A program made the position numbers and the translations under genes. Source: Hysterangium stoloniferum (taxonomy: Eukaryota; Basidiomycota; Agaricomycetes; Hysterangiales; Hysterangiaceae). Taken from it: 64,000 nt of DNA. This document shows, in pieces, positions 44,865 to 57,921 of the stretch; positions within the stretch are counted from its first letter, which is position 1, and each line of letters begins with the position of its first letter. The notes under the pieces were generated by a model. It made no database searches. It was not told the DNA's origin and saw nothing but the letters and a program-made list of their open reading frames with translations. The DNA is taken from NCBI GenBank assembly GCA_015178975.1, contig WHVD01000054.1, forward strand, positions 434,001 to 498,000, given 5' to 3'.

Positions 44865-47755
44865 ATGCTTAATTTTCGAGGCGTAACGAATGCTGCTCGA
44901 GGCATATTACATCACTCCTCGACGGAACGCCTCGTTCCATGTGTGACAGGTCGCGTCAGATCTGCCATCTCTAGGAGTAGAAGCCTTCGGTTCTGTACTC
45001 GCGACCGATTATATTCCACCAAAGTAGGCCTCGCCGATGAAGACACGCCTGACGAGCCAGTGCGACCGGAACATGCTGTTATATCTACGTTCGACCTTTT
45101 CAGTATTGGAGGTAAGGCGTGACTCTTTGGTGTCAGACATATATCAGGTTTAATGCGACGATAGTTGGTCCATCAAGCTCACACACTGTGGGACCAATGC
45201 GTGCTGCACGTATTTTCATGTTTGATTTGCAAGAGCTAGGGCTACTTAATAAGGTAATTATTTCCTTGCCTCCAAAATACGTCAATTGTACCATGTGATG
45301 TTGACACTATTTAAGGTTAATAATATTAAGATACATCTGTACGTAATACCTCACCTCCTTTCTGAGGACGCCACTCAATCACATTTATTTATTTTGTAGT
45401 TACGGAAGTTTAGCTGCAACTGGTAAAGGGTATGTGCAAAAGTCGCTCACGCGCTTAGTTTATTTGAAGTTTACCGTAGGCACCATACCCCGCAAGCAAT
45501 CCTTCTTGGACTAGAGGGTAACTTATTTTTTATTTGGGTTTTCGCCCTACCACCTTAACTTTAACGGAAACTCCCAGGTTCCGATCCAGAAACCATTGAT
45601 ACTGGGACCATCCCTTGTAGATATGCGACGATTGTTGAGAATAAGACATTGCTACTAGGCGGAACTCACAGAATTCACTATGACATGGACCGTGATATGT
45701 TGTGGAGGTAGAGTCATCGGTTTATTTCTCCGCTGTACGCTAAGTACTATTGCCCTAGATGGGATCAAGTCCTAAAAACGCATCCCAACGGTATGCGCTT
45801 TTCAGTGTTCAATGATAACGGCGATCTGTTGGCGACAAATGAGTATTTTAGGTTTTTTTCATTGCTGTTTACTTAGAACCACAACTTCCTGATCCAAGTG
45901 AATTGCAGTGTTGGTGGAGGCTTCGTCGTAAATGAAAAAACCAAAGGTCTGTTCGCATTGTCGTCGCGCTTTCAATGTCTCAATCATGTTATCTTCTTAA
46001 AATTTCCCTACTAATCCAGTCGACGAAAATTTATACTACAAGAGCGTTAGCAAGCATGATGTTGAATCCGTACGACTCAATAAGTCTGCGTCCAAAACCG
46101 AGACTGCTGAAGAAGTTCGCGTGCGAGCAAAAGTTCAACCCACCCAACCACCGTATCTGTTCGGATCGGGAGACTCTCTTCTGGCCCTTACAAAAAAGCA
46201 CAATGTATGAGCGTCTTGGTTCCTATGCGTCTTCACATAAGTGACCCCTTTTACTAGATGACGATTGCTCAACTAGTCTATGACAACGAACTATCCTTTC
46301 ACACCCACGAGGAAATTCATCAGAAGGCACGCATTGTTGCATTTCCAATAGTTCTTCTATATTGACAAATACCTATCAGTTGACGCGGATTTGGACAGTC
46401 ATGGATGACTGCATTCGAACAGGTGTCCTAACTACTGAGACTGTCCTTCCAGGCAGGTTACAGCTGCGGCGGCGAGCCCCCGGTCTTTATCGTCGTCTGA
46501 TGCGGGGGTTAGTATTCTCTTCCCTCACTATCTCTGTCTCATTTTTGATACTTTAGATTTTATCCTGCAATGTCGTCGGGAGGTATGACAGCCATCGAAT
46601 CGCCAGTAACATCGCAGGCAGCGCTCAACTCCCCCGACCAAGAAGCACTGACGATTGGCAATGCGCGTGCATCTACGAAAGACACGGATTTCACGTGTGC
46701 ACCACAATTTTCCGGTCGTGTTCCACGTCGACATTCACGGGCTATACGGGTAACTGGGTCTTTTGATCACCCTGTGTTACCAATGCCGCCAGTGAGCTTT
46801 CTCCTACAGACTTGTAGCCACGATTTGATTGCTGACCAGATCCCTGTTTTCTCATCATAGCGTAAAACAATTTTCCCTGTCCGTCTTTCGTATTTATGTT
46901 ATCAGAGTTTGATCAATCCGATCATTTAGGCTATGGATTGGCTGAGCTGCTATGCTATTAGTGTCAATGAGGTCAATGCCAGTGGTGGGCGAATTGTTAC
47001 AAGTCCTACAAATGGCGCAGCCGGCGTTATACCTGCTGTCCTAAAATACGTGGTTGAAGTAAGTAAGGTTGCGAGGTTTTCCGTGCCAACCTACGTTTAT
47101 TATTTCTAGTTTGTCAGTGAGGATCCGGAGAAGAGTATCTCAACATTTTTGCTTACTGCAGCGGCAGTTGGCATGCTATTTAAGGTCTTAGAATTTAATT
47201 TATAAGAGAGATTATATTTATTCTGAAATATATTTCATCCAGCGTGGGAGCACCATTTCTGCTGCGGAAGGCGGTTGTCAGGCCGAAGTGGGGGGGTATG
47301 TTTCTTATCAATTTTCTTTTGCATTGAGCAGTTGCATCTAATAAATTGTAGTCGCCTGTTCTATGGCGAGTGCCGGATTTGCTGCGTGCATGGGGGCATC
47401 CCCGGAAATTGTTTTGCAAGCCGCTGAAATAGGCATTGAACATAATCTCGGATTAACCTGCGATCCAATAGATGGCCTTGTACAGGTTCCCTGTATTGAA
47501 CGGAATAGTCTCGGTGGTAGTATTTTATTTTCCATTACTTGCGACAAAAATCCCCTCATGTCATTTTTAATAGCTGTTAAGGCTGTCACAGCGGCTCAGC
47601 TTGCCGTGGCCAGTGACGGAGTTTATTCCGTGACTTTGGACGAAGCCATTGAGGCAATGCGTTTGACTGCCAAGGATATGTCCGTTAAATATAAAGAAAC
47701 AAGCCTTTCTGGCCTTGCTGTAAGTGATCTGGTTGACGATGTATCCCTAAAATGA
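44865..47755 (+). CDS. L-serine dehydratase, iron-sulfur (bacterial SdaA) type, probably mitochondrial
   Basis: Deaminates L-serine to pyruvate and ammonia with a [4Fe-4S] cluster. Start [13 protein letters not shown] at 44865; the first 50 residues are Arg/Ser-rich without acids, like a mitochondrial presequence. Beta-part motifs: [38 protein letters not shown]. Alpha-part motifs: [57 protein letters not shown], and [19 protein letters not shown] with two cluster Cys; the third is in ACSMA. An insert of about 80 residues (46570-46900), including [16 protein letters not shown], precedes AMDWLSCYA and is absent from bacterial enzymes. About 14 introns. At one donor (near 47296) a run of six G gives a reading-phase conflict; see findings. 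Confidence 0.85.
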
Positions 47756-48461
47756 CCATGGTAATAATATTTATATCATGGAAACAGACTACCGTCAAAA
47801 TCCCTCTCACGTCTCCTGCTTGGTTCGTCTTCTGATATGTATTACTATTCCTGGCTCTAATTTGTCTATTTCTTTTATTGTATAGTTAACCTATTCTACT
47901 CTGTTTGCTGTGGACATTCACAACTGTTTGTGTCAATGCGATACCAAGATATCACTTTACAATAACAATAGATATGTTTCGTTGCGGCATCAGTTCCGCA
48001 CACCACAACGACATGCTTGGTTTAACATAGGATACTTGTTTTATCATAGAAACCTTTCTCGTCATCTTTGATCTCAAGCCTGGAGACCTGTAAGAAAAGC
48101 ATTAAATCATAACGCGTTCGATTTCCAGATGATTATACTTATGCTGAATGTTTTCTTCGAACCTAAGAATTACTCGTTACTGACTGCTAACACGGTGAAA
48201 ATTCGAAGACAGGTTCTCTCGAGTTGAAATTTAATTTTGTAGCAAACTTCTCTATTCTCCCTTTTATGTCTACTGCATATCAAATTCATTAATGCCACCA
48301 GACGGCGTGAACGAGTGGATAACTTCGCAGCCTAAATCTCTAATTTTAGCCGGGTAATCCGGCAAGCAACCCAAAATATTGGGCCGCAGTAGTATTAGGA
48401 TCCAGCTTTCGGGCCTTCGGCCTTCTAAGAAGTTGTTGCTTACGACATTCACACTCTCATC
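47756..48461. other. Intergenic region upstream of RHO3
   Basis: 706 bp; 3' UTR of the serine dehydratase and promoter of the next gene. No gene recognised. A short GC-rich inverted stretch CGGGCCTTCGGCC lies near 48409-48421. Confidence 0.45.
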
Positions 48462-49672
48462 ATGCCCCTTTGCTCCTCAGGGAGCTCCGCTTTCGGGCCT
48501 CTATCCCGAAGACCGCTGCAGCGAAAGGTTGTCGTTGTAGGTGATGGTGGATGTGGAAAGGCATGTTGATCTTCCTTGTCGTGGCACCGCCTACTTACCT
48601 TATGATTCCCACAGACTTCATTGTGAGCAATAAGAGTGCCGTCGTACTGTGCTGAATTGGGTTGCAGACTCAATGTGTTTACTCGTGGTTTCTTCACCCA
48701 AATATAGTACGATGGTCAAATACTAATTTCTCCTTACATTACTGATGCACCCGTTAGCGAACCCACTGTCTTCGAGAACTATGTCCATGACATTACTGTG
48801 AATGATCAAGTTGTTGAGCTAAGCCTATGGGATACAGCTGGTTTGTCTATATGACTATCTCTCTAGATAATATCGTTGAAAGGAAGTTCACAGGCCAGGA
48901 GGATTTTGACAGGTTGCGGTCGCTTTCATATGCGGAAACCCATGTCATTATGTTGTGTTTTTCTGTAAGTCGCTCGCCATGTTTCGATATTGTTCTGATG
49001 CATCTCTAGGTTGATAGCCCCTCGTCATTGGCCAATGTCGAATCCAAAGTGCGAACTCCAGTGACGTTCCACATTGCCTCCGCTAGTTATTGACGCGTGG
49101 GACATTGACAGTGGATAGATGAGATCTTAGAATATTGTCCTGGGGTCAAGGTCTGTGTAGCTTTTGTTCAATATATTGTACCGCTCAACGACTGGGTAGC
49201 TCATCCTTGTCGGTAAGCTATATGTCTGTTCTTTGGCAAGGACTTAGAAAGTATTAAAATCAACTCCAGCCTTAAAGTGCGATCTACGGGATGACCATGA
49301 TGTGAGAGAAAGACTTATTAGTTATCACCAACGTCCTGTGGAATATGAAGAGGTCACTTTTTTGCCAATGACAGCGACGTGATCTGAGTTGCTGTGTTGT
49401 AGGGATTAGCTGTGGCTCGACGAATACGAGCTAGTCGATATCTAGGTGGGTCTCTCTGTCTTTCTCTCTCCCAATTACCATAATGACTCGTCACCGACAG
49501 AATGTAGTAGTAAGCACAACCGTGGGGTTGACCAGGTTTTTGTAGGTGATCGGTGTCATTAGTCATCACTAATATGCTAACATCTTCTCCTTGGTGCTGT
49601 TAGTATGAGGCTGCACGCTGCTCGATCTCTGCTCGAAAGAAAGGGACGGGACATTGGTGCTCAATAATGTAA
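48462..49672 (+). CDS. RHO3: Rho3 small GTPase
   Basis: Rho-family GTPase for polarised exocytosis and actin organisation. Start [20 protein letters not shown]-loop [13 protein letters not shown]; switch [15 protein letters not shown]; switch [27 protein letters not shown] for the guanine base; and a C-terminal CSIM farnesylation box before TAA at 49670-49672. Twelve exons: 48462-48560, 48615-48622, 48668-48706, 48758-48840, 48894-48964, 49010-49048, 49112-49150, 49200-49212, 49270-49352, 49403-49445, 49501-49541 and 49604-49672. All junctions keep phase. Exons 2 (8 nt) and 8 (13 nt) are micro-exons. Intron 1 has a GC donor (AAG|GCATGT). Assignment to Rho3 rather than another Rho rests on the short N-terminal extension, FYEAARCS and the CSIM end. 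Confidence 0.92.
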
Positions 49673-49884
49673 TAATGTACAGTTTTCTTTCATCACACCA
49701 TCACATCACGTATTGTACATGCAGCATAATACCACAGTTTCATTGCATTTCGTGCTATATCTATGCTGTCCTTTTCATTCTAAACAATTGGGGGACGTAT
49801 AGGCGTCAACACCTTGTACAAGGAGACATTTTCAGGATAGGAAATGTGATATTAAGTCAATATTTACAAATGAGGAATCAAAAA

Positions 49885-52800
49885 TTAATACCCGCCGAAT
49901 CCTGTCATATGCTTCGAAAGTAGAAACCATTAGGATACAGGGCATATCACACAAAGTAGAATACTCACAGCAGGGACACCGTTTTGAAATCCGGGTGGCG
50001 CAGACCCGGCGAAACTGTGGTTTACGATAAGTGCCAGTTAACGAGTAGGCAATAAGCTAATTTACCCATTACTCTGAGTTATCAATAGTCTACCGCCGAA
50101 ACCGGGATTAATGATCGGTTGCTCTGCCTCTTGCTGCTCCTTTTGGGTATCCTTTTTCGACCGCTCACGAACTTCCTTCTCAAGGGCAGCGAGCTAAGTG
50201 AAAAAACATCCAATCAGTTTGAATTGAGCATCTCCATCTAAATCATCTAACCTTTTCAAGTAGATGTCGCTGGCTCTGAAGTTTGTACGGCATATGGAAA
50301 TCATTGAGAGAGTGCTGCCACGACAGCTCCTCTACAACATCTGGTCGTAGCAAATCAAAGCAAGTGTATAGCATCGCGCCAAAGCATTCTTTGTTTCCAA
50401 TATCCACGAAATATGTTAATAATTCTTCAGCGACTTCCGTCGAAGCCGATGTAGCAGCCGTGATAATGGCATCCTTGAAAAGCTTATCTTGTTTCGACAA
50501 CGAAATGGACTCATCCCATTTTGCGTTTTTCTACAAGGCAATTAGTTTATATAACAAATAGAAATCATGCTGTGGACCTTGTATAGATGAGCAGCAAGTC
50601 GACGGAACTCGAGCAGTTCGTGCGATTCTAACCGCTTGGCGAGCCCAACATTGTTGAAGTTGTCGAAGCTATCGATGGAGTCTCGTAACGTTTTATAGTC
50701 TTCTTCTTCAATCAACAATTCATTATAGGCATCATTGACGGCTTCAATGTTCAACTGACAAGAAAGGTAAGGACGAATATAGGAGTTATATTGCTAACGC
50801 TCACATGTTGCACTGCGATTAGATATGGACGAATAAGCGGTACATTGTCCTGTCCACGGAAAATACGGACGACGCGAACGTGGTCAATGCGGGGAATTAG
50901 CACAGTCATCAAATCAGTAATGAGTGTAGGTTGTTGCTCAAGGTAGAATCCGAGGGCCTAAAGGATGTTAAAAAATGTTATTTAAAATTACAATATAGGT
51001 TAACCTTGTAATAACTATCAAAGTGTGTTATTAATCATGGAATCAGGATCAAACATAATATGGCGCACATTTCGACGTTAGCCACGCGAACAATGACTTC
51101 TTTGAATTGATTGTGTTCCCATGCGTCGGCTGCACGTTCCATCATCGCGAGAGCGGCATTATCCTAAAATGAACAATCAATCTATAACGCGTGTTCCTTG
51201 GTATACACATTTGAAGAGAACGTACAAATTCGTCATATTTAACAAACAAAAATACTAGCTCTGACCAAAGGTGTGCATTTTCGGCAGCTTTGATGACCTA
51301 AAAACTTAGATGAACATGCTTGTCACGAACATGAGAAAGCTATGTTTGACCTTGGGAATATTGATACGGGAGACGAAGAGTTTCAGGTGTTCCATTACTG
51401 TTGTTACGTCAATATATGGGTTTAGAAGCACCGTGGGCACTTACATTTCTCAGGTCGATACTTGCTATACAAGACAGAAAGTTCTGTAAAGATACCCATC
51501 TGTGTGTATATATGAGTTGGAAGAGCAATGCATATAAACGAGATATAACGAACATGTGCACGTTCCAAACTTAGACCCGCTTCCAATAGAGTCATAATCT
51601 CATCGAAGTACCCGCGTGTCTCATATTCGCGGATTATCCCCTGCAACTCATCCTGTCGAAGAAGATGCGTGAGGAATACCGAGATGTTCGATGTAAAATC
51701 CTTACGGCATGGACTATGATATTCAAGCCACATATTTGAGCCTGGGTGAATAGTAAGATTTGATGTACGGAAAAAATCCACTCATAAACCATACCAGACG
51801 GAACTCATTCTTGGCGATGCAAGCCGCATGTACCTGTTTCCAAACCCTAACCGGACAGATGAGCACCCAAGCCAGATAATGGATAATTCGTAAGACTTAC
51901 TGTGTATTTCCTGCTTTACGGGCGCTTTCGACTGCAGCTTGGTTCTCCTCCAAATAGATGAGCGTGGTAGCCAATCGGGCCCAGTTCGAAATACTAGTGA
52001 ACAACAACTTGGCAGCTTGATACAATTCATCTTGGAAACATTTTTCTCCGACTTCTAAAATGTCTGCAACATTCGTCATTCCAAGGAAGTCTTCCATATC
52101 GTGCAGTCTATCTGTTTTGGCGTATGCATATGCGAGTTCTGTGTCAACCTTAGGTTCGCGGAGAGATTTCCGAGCCATCTGAAGGTATCGAACAAGGTCA
52201 TCATGCTTTCCAGCCTGATTCGCGATTTCTATAACTTCGGCAAAATTAGAAGGATCTTCAGCCTTGATGTAAGAGTCTACAAGTCAATTGACCAAGTTAG
52301 TATCTAGTCCTACTGCGGAGTTGCTATCCAACTCACCGATGGCGTCCTTAATGCGCAAACCATCAAGCTGAGCCTTAGCAAGTCGGCTCCAAACCTCTGG
52401 CAAATTGACCTTGTGGGCATATTCGACTCCCCGATCAAGGCTAACAATATGTTCTACTAGAACGTTCATTGCGAACGCATGTTGGTCGTACTTCTTGTAA
52501 ATCGTGAGAGCCTCTTCATACAGATGATTTTCAGTGGCAATTTTGGCAATATCCTGAAAATCATAATTCTGGAGCTTGTTGATATAACCGACAACCTTGC
52601 CCTTTTCAGCGCGTATGGCCGTCAAGAGTAGCAAATTCTGCAGGTTTCGATTATCGCTGAAGGGAGAGGGTTCAATGACAATTTTCTCCAGTAGTTCAAT
52701 CAATTCTAGAGGAAGATCAGCAGCAATGAATGCCTTGACAGTTACAGAAACGTCATCAGGATCAGTCGACTCGGGAAGGGCAGTGGCGACGATCTGATAT

Positions 52801-55800
52801 AACGTTAGACAATGGGTTTAGGAGGGAGAAAACTAACGTATCATACTTGATCAATGAGTGGGCGACGATGTATGTTGTCGGGTACCAAGACTTGTGCCCA
52901 AAGTTCAAGTTGACGGCGCTTGACGAGATAGCGGGCTTGATGCTTGAACATGGCGTTATCATTGGTAATTGAAATCAGTTCCTCATCACAAAAGCCTTTT
53001 GCGTAAGCAATGTACGCCAAATAAGGATCACGTTTCTCGCAGTACTTCCCAACAACGAGAGGTTCGTAGATCTATGTTATTATGTCAGCATATAAATTAT
53101 TTTATCAATTGAAGTGCAAGGCGTACATTGTTCTCTTTCAAAAAGGCTTCAGGGTTATTGTTGCTATCGATAAGAATTTTGGCTAATGCATTAAACATAG
53201 AGGGGTCCTGGCTACCAGATTCGATCCGAGAGGTAAGCCATGGCTGAATGAGCTTCAAGCGATTCCTAGACTCGACTTCCTCGACTAGTTCATCCACTGG
53301 GAAAATACCCGTTACGGAAGCCAACAAGTTTTTAACTGTCTGTTCTTCGCAATCAACGTCCAGAAGGCCACCGATGACTTGTGGGGTACGGGCAGAGTTG
53401 ACACGTTGAACATAAACTTCGATGAAGTTGGTCAAACCATTTTGATATAGGTAAAGCACCAGATCATGCACAAAGTCGAAACGGTCGCAAACGATGATAA
53501 GGGGAAGTTGGTCGCTAAGCTTGGCTTCCTTGAGGAAATTCTTGACTTTCTCGGGGTTATAGAAGTTGCTTTCACGACATATGCGCTCTACTTCCCGAAT
53601 CTGACCTGTCCTTGTCGCTGCTTGGATATACTTGAAATGCACCTCAGGATCTTGACTTAAGTTGACAACGGAGCCAAGGTAGTAGTATAGTCCTGGATTC
53701 ATGCATTAGAAGCAATTTCCTAAACTATCAAAATTGACTATACCTTCGAAACTCTTAAAAGACTCAAACATCTCGATGAGCTTGATTGGGCCAAGAATAT
53801 CAGAATACTTTGTTGCAATCTGAACGACAATTTGCAGGTTTTGTCGGATATCGATACGGAGCATTTCTTGCATACAAACGAATGACTGTTCAGTCGTAAG
53901 GCGGCTGAAATAGTTGACAAGCCACTGAAAAAACTAATTAACATCTAACACCACAAACAGACAGTTCCACCTACTTCAGGTTGCAGGACATTACTACGAA
54001 CGACAGCCCTCTTGATATCAGCAATGTCCTCATAATGCTCCAGTGCCTAGTTGGGAAACCCATCAAGTGATCTGTACAACGTCAACAACAACAAAAGACT
54101 GACCCTTTGCAACAACCCAGCTTTTTCACACAGGTTTGCAATTCTGGGTCTATCATAATGAGTGAACATTTCATTGCCCAAAATGGCGTCTGCCACTTGA
54201 GGGGCATGGACAAGATTCATTTCCAGAAGTCGAGTTTGCAGATGGCCCTGTTCCGGCTTATTGTCCTTCAATGCATCGAGCAAGAAAGATGTCGCAGGCT
54301 GGATCATATTCTGGCCCATGAAGATGTCCACAACCTGCATAGCGCTGTGAGGCTATACACTATCGTTCAAGAGGAACGCTCACCCTCTCAACATCTACCA
54401 AAGGTCCAGATTCATCATTAATGAGTTGCCCAGCAAACTCGGCACCCTTGTCGGGGTTTACTCGCATGATGTGTTGCAACAATCCGACGTAGTCGGGTGT
54501 ATAACCAACTTTCTTTGAATAAAGAACAATTTTGTCGGTCTGACCGGTTTCGGCGAAGCAAGCGATGACTTTGTTGGGAACATTTGCTCGAAGATATACA
54601 CTCAGCGCCAGGGTCATGTCATGCAAACGGACGATGTCGCCAAGTTCTTCACTGCAGTCCAACTAGGCCAGTAGAAGTTAGCCAGAATCCATGTAGTGAA
54701 CAGCTGATGTTACCTTGTTTTCTTTCAACCACTTCTCTAGTAGCTGCTTGCGACCCTGTGTCAACACTGGTCTCGCGAGTTCCACAGACTCCAGTTTGTT
54801 TAATTCCCCTCGCTCCAATAACACGCCGAAATATTGAAGAATGGGAGAAAGTCCGCCGGGGGCGGCAGGAGCTGCCTTGAACGCTTCGATAGTCGCGGCG
54901 GTGCGGAGAATGCCCTAAGAATTGTGTTAGTAAGTTACAAAAAGACTAAGAAATACACCATCACTCTTGGTGATTTAGCGGCTATCTTGGCAGCTTCTCC
55001 ATACTGGCTACTCTGGAAGAGTTGTTGATACTGACGAACATAAAGGTCATCGGCGCCTGGCAAATCTGCACGACTGGCAAGTTTGAAAGCAAGCTCCGAA
55101 TTGTTTAAGGTAGCAAGAATATAGGGTATGATAGTTTGGTCGTCCACATTAACACTGAGCACTTGTCCTTTCTTGTTAACACCAATAATACCGTCGGTTG
55201 CCTCATGCTCGGCGGTGACGAAAATAGTCTCCCCACTAATCCGGTTCATATAAACACAGGCACCTGTCTCTAAGTCATAGAGATGTATGAAACCATATTT
55301 TGTGACGAGATAGATGATTCCATGACGCTTGGAAACCTGCATGGAGACAGGGAAATCGTTGGTCGCCTCTGCAGGAAAGTACACATCAACAGCTTTCTTT
55401 TGGAAAGGAGGATTTGCCGCATTGTGGTCGATCTCAACAATGTGAAGCTAACAGACAGAAGGGGTTAAGTAGTTGCTCAGACAGCTGCCAGTGGGACATA
55501 CTTTGGCTCCAGTGGCTGTCCGTACAGCGAATGCAAAGAGCTTAGTAGCAATCGCTGAACCATCCAATTTAACATCCGCAAAGGCGGCCGCGTGACCTTC
55601 AATGGCCTGACTGACGCCTCTTTCCTTGCTGTATAGTTGCATGGCGCCTTTCACTTTGAAGGCGGCAGGATTACTTGTATTGCCAGCAATACCAATAACG
55701 ACAAACCACTTTTCATCGGTGGCAATACGGTAATTGATAATCTGAGCTCCAGACAAGGTCGCGTGCCGGTCGAACATCTTCTGTGGAGGAGAGGTCTCGT

Positions 55801-56305
55801 CGGCTATAGTCCAATGATAAACTGAAGTATCTGTAACAAGGCCAATTATGCTGTCGGAAACCCATTTCCAAAAGACAACATCCTCGTTCATGATGTGCGA
55901 CTTGACCTTCGTCTTCGTTTGAATGTTGAAGATTTGAAGTTGCCGTTGAGCTATAGACATAATAAATCAAATACAGAATCGCATATTGTTAAGGAAAAAT
56001 ACCCTTTAAAGCAAGGATTTTTTGCTTTGGGTGCATGATAGCAGAGTCGGCGGTGATGGGTCGACGCAAGACATTGTTAGCGTCGGCGAGGTCGATGATA
56101 ACGACTTGATTTTGCTCATTAACCTTCTCTCGAACGCAAATGAAGTGATCCGATTCTAGTGTGAGTGTCTGCGGGTTGTCCATGTTAGTACTGTAGGCTT
56201 CGTCCTAAATGGAGTACAGACTTGGAATGATATTGAGGCGGGCTGAATCCCAATACTCGACAATTGAAGATGCTCGCAAAATGCGATTGGTTTAGACGTG
56301 TCCAT
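49885..56305 (-). CDS. CHC1: Clathrin heavy chain
   Basis: Forms the legs of clathrin triskelia for endocytosis and Golgi-endosome transport. Start at 56305: exon 1 reads [19 protein letters not shown] and is joined over an intron to [19 protein letters not shown]. The N-terminal beta-propeller runs to about 55000 (for example [36 protein letters not shown]). The rest is the long alpha-zigzag of clathrin repeats (LNIQTRLLE-like legs; [39 protein letters not shown] region; ALGFYL). The C-terminus is spliced: the last frames give RLLITQSN, then [16 protein letters not shown], then HMTGFGGY with TAA at 49885-49887, the typical fungal ending. About 1,680 residues and some 20 introns. Convergent with RHO3. 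Confidence 0.95.
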
Positions 56306-56493
56306 AAAAACTGTCTAGATTGATGCTACAATGAAAAGTTGTCGCGAGTAACAATACGTGGTGAAGGCGAAGATGTTTGGATAATTTCCCACGCTGCAAT
56401 CCATGCCTTCGGCTGTCCCAGACATAATACATTGCTCTTAATGCAGGTACTCAGAAAACAAATAAATATTATATGCAATAACCAAGTAACTAT
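56306..56493. other. Short gap upstream of clathrin heavy chain
   Basis: 188 bp between the clathrin start and the stop of the PQ-loop gene on the same strand. It must hold the clathrin promoter and leader. No motif assigned. Confidence 0.4.
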
Positions 56494-57604
56494 TTACTCT
56501 GTAGCAAGCGTTAATGCCTGTTCAAGGTCTTCCTCTTCTAAAATGGTGGCAGGGGGTGGGCTTCCATAAATTATTTTCTGGCCCAAAATCGCTATAGTGG
56601 TCATTCAAATTCATTAACACAGAACATAAAGCATATTTTTTACCGAAATCAACAGAGAGTTGGAAGATAGCTCCCACTCTGAATGGTAGTGGGGATTTTT
56701 GCAAAAAGAAATACACGGTCCTGTGGCAGAACAAAGATGAATACGAAAAATGACATGCGAGAGTCGCAAGGATATGAATCCCCACTTATATGCATCTCCA
56801 CCTAGCCAGCCGAGAAGTGTGGATAAACGGAAGCCCCATAACGACCGTCGCTTAAAGTTACTGCAAAATTATTAGTGAGATAGATACGTAATAGACGGAA
56901 ATTAACCTTATCAGTTGTGGTATAGGAAGTGTACTTTCAATACCTAAAGCAACAAATCCTAATGCTGTGGGGTACCAGTCAGACCGCCCAAATACGAGGT
57001 AACCAATGGTATGGCATAAGCTACAAGAACATCAGTATTCAGATGTTGTCGCCAGGCAGAAAACCCCACATAAGAGCAGCAAGCAGCTCAATATAGTTTC
57101 TATATTCCGGCCATTGCCAGAACTTGAAAGGCCGAGTGGATACTCCAAGACTTTCTGGAGATAGGACAGGACGAAACCGAAGACAAATGTAAAGCAAAAG
57201 CAGCTGCCATGTATCGATTAGCAAGTCAAGCGACGGCGATATAGATACAATGTTTACCTGTGCCACGATCATTAAAATGGACTGAACTAGTAAGGGAAGC
57301 TCGAAGGGACTGCCAAGCCAATAGAAACATCTTGTTATATTTGCGATTAAGAGAATACCGCAGACATCGTGAGAGAACCCTATGTTGTGTACATTAATTG
57401 AGTGAGATATGCCTAACGTGAAATAGGTAGCCTTTCATACCAGTTGAGTCGCGCTTTTTGATGATGCTGTAAGTTTGGTCAGCGTAAACCAGGGGAGGAC
57501 CAACCTGACTGCCCAGTTAATTATGGAGGATAACCGATAGTAAACGTTTTGGAACTCACTGCCATGCCCACACTGGCCGCAGTCTGGACCCATCCAGGTA
57601 ACAT
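56494..57604 (-). CDS. PQ-loop repeat membrane protein (Any1/SLC66A2-like)
   Basis: Seven-helix PQ-loop protein of the endomembrane system; the yeast relative Any1 counters phospholipid flippases. Start MLPGWVQTAASVGMA at 57604, joined over an intron to VGPPLVYADQTYSIIKKRDS. Next come TGFSHDVCGILLIANITRC, the first PQ-loop region; LLVQSILMIVAQLLLLYICL; WPEYRNYIELLAAL, joined to ILCHTIGYLVFGRSDWYP; and ALGFVALGIESTLPIPQLIS, the second PQ motif. Then RRSLWGFRLSTLLGWLGGDAYK is joined to TVYFFLQKSPLPFRVGAIFQ. The tail IIYGSPPPATILEEEDL ends with TAA at 56494-56496. Eight or so introns, all with consistent phases; this reconstruction explains frames that look unrelated when read without splicing. 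About 280 residues. Confidence 0.85.
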
Positions 57605-57921
57605 ACTCAGTGAGGTTAATGAAGGTAAATTGCAGAGAGCCTCGCCCAACGCTGGGTTGGGGCTGGTTGGTTGACGCCGACCGGATGTAAAATATATATA
57701 CATATTATTACACACTGCAGTGATGTAGCACTGCAAATTCTCATGGTAACACATCACATACATAAAAATCATCAATGACTATACTAGGAAACATCACTGC
57801 ACATCAGAACTTGAGTCACCAACAACTAGTGGTTGAACATAGGCTAAACAGCTTCGTCTAATTCTTCTTAGCCATATATGAATTTAATCTAAAACAAACC
57901 TCAATATCAGCGTCCATGCTG
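57605..57921. other. Gap between the PQ-loop and RED-like genes
   Basis: 317 bp, promoter of the PQ-loop gene and 3' region of the RED-like gene. A tandem TATATATACATAT stretch lies near 57691-57705. No gene seen, but the RED-like gene may have one or two extra short 3' exons here (an alternative end through MDADIE). Confidence 0.4.

Noticed and set aside
48270..48452. 60-codon minus-strand frame upstream of RHO3
   Set aside because: No protein similarity; it sits in the RHO3 promoter region and has no start or splice context.
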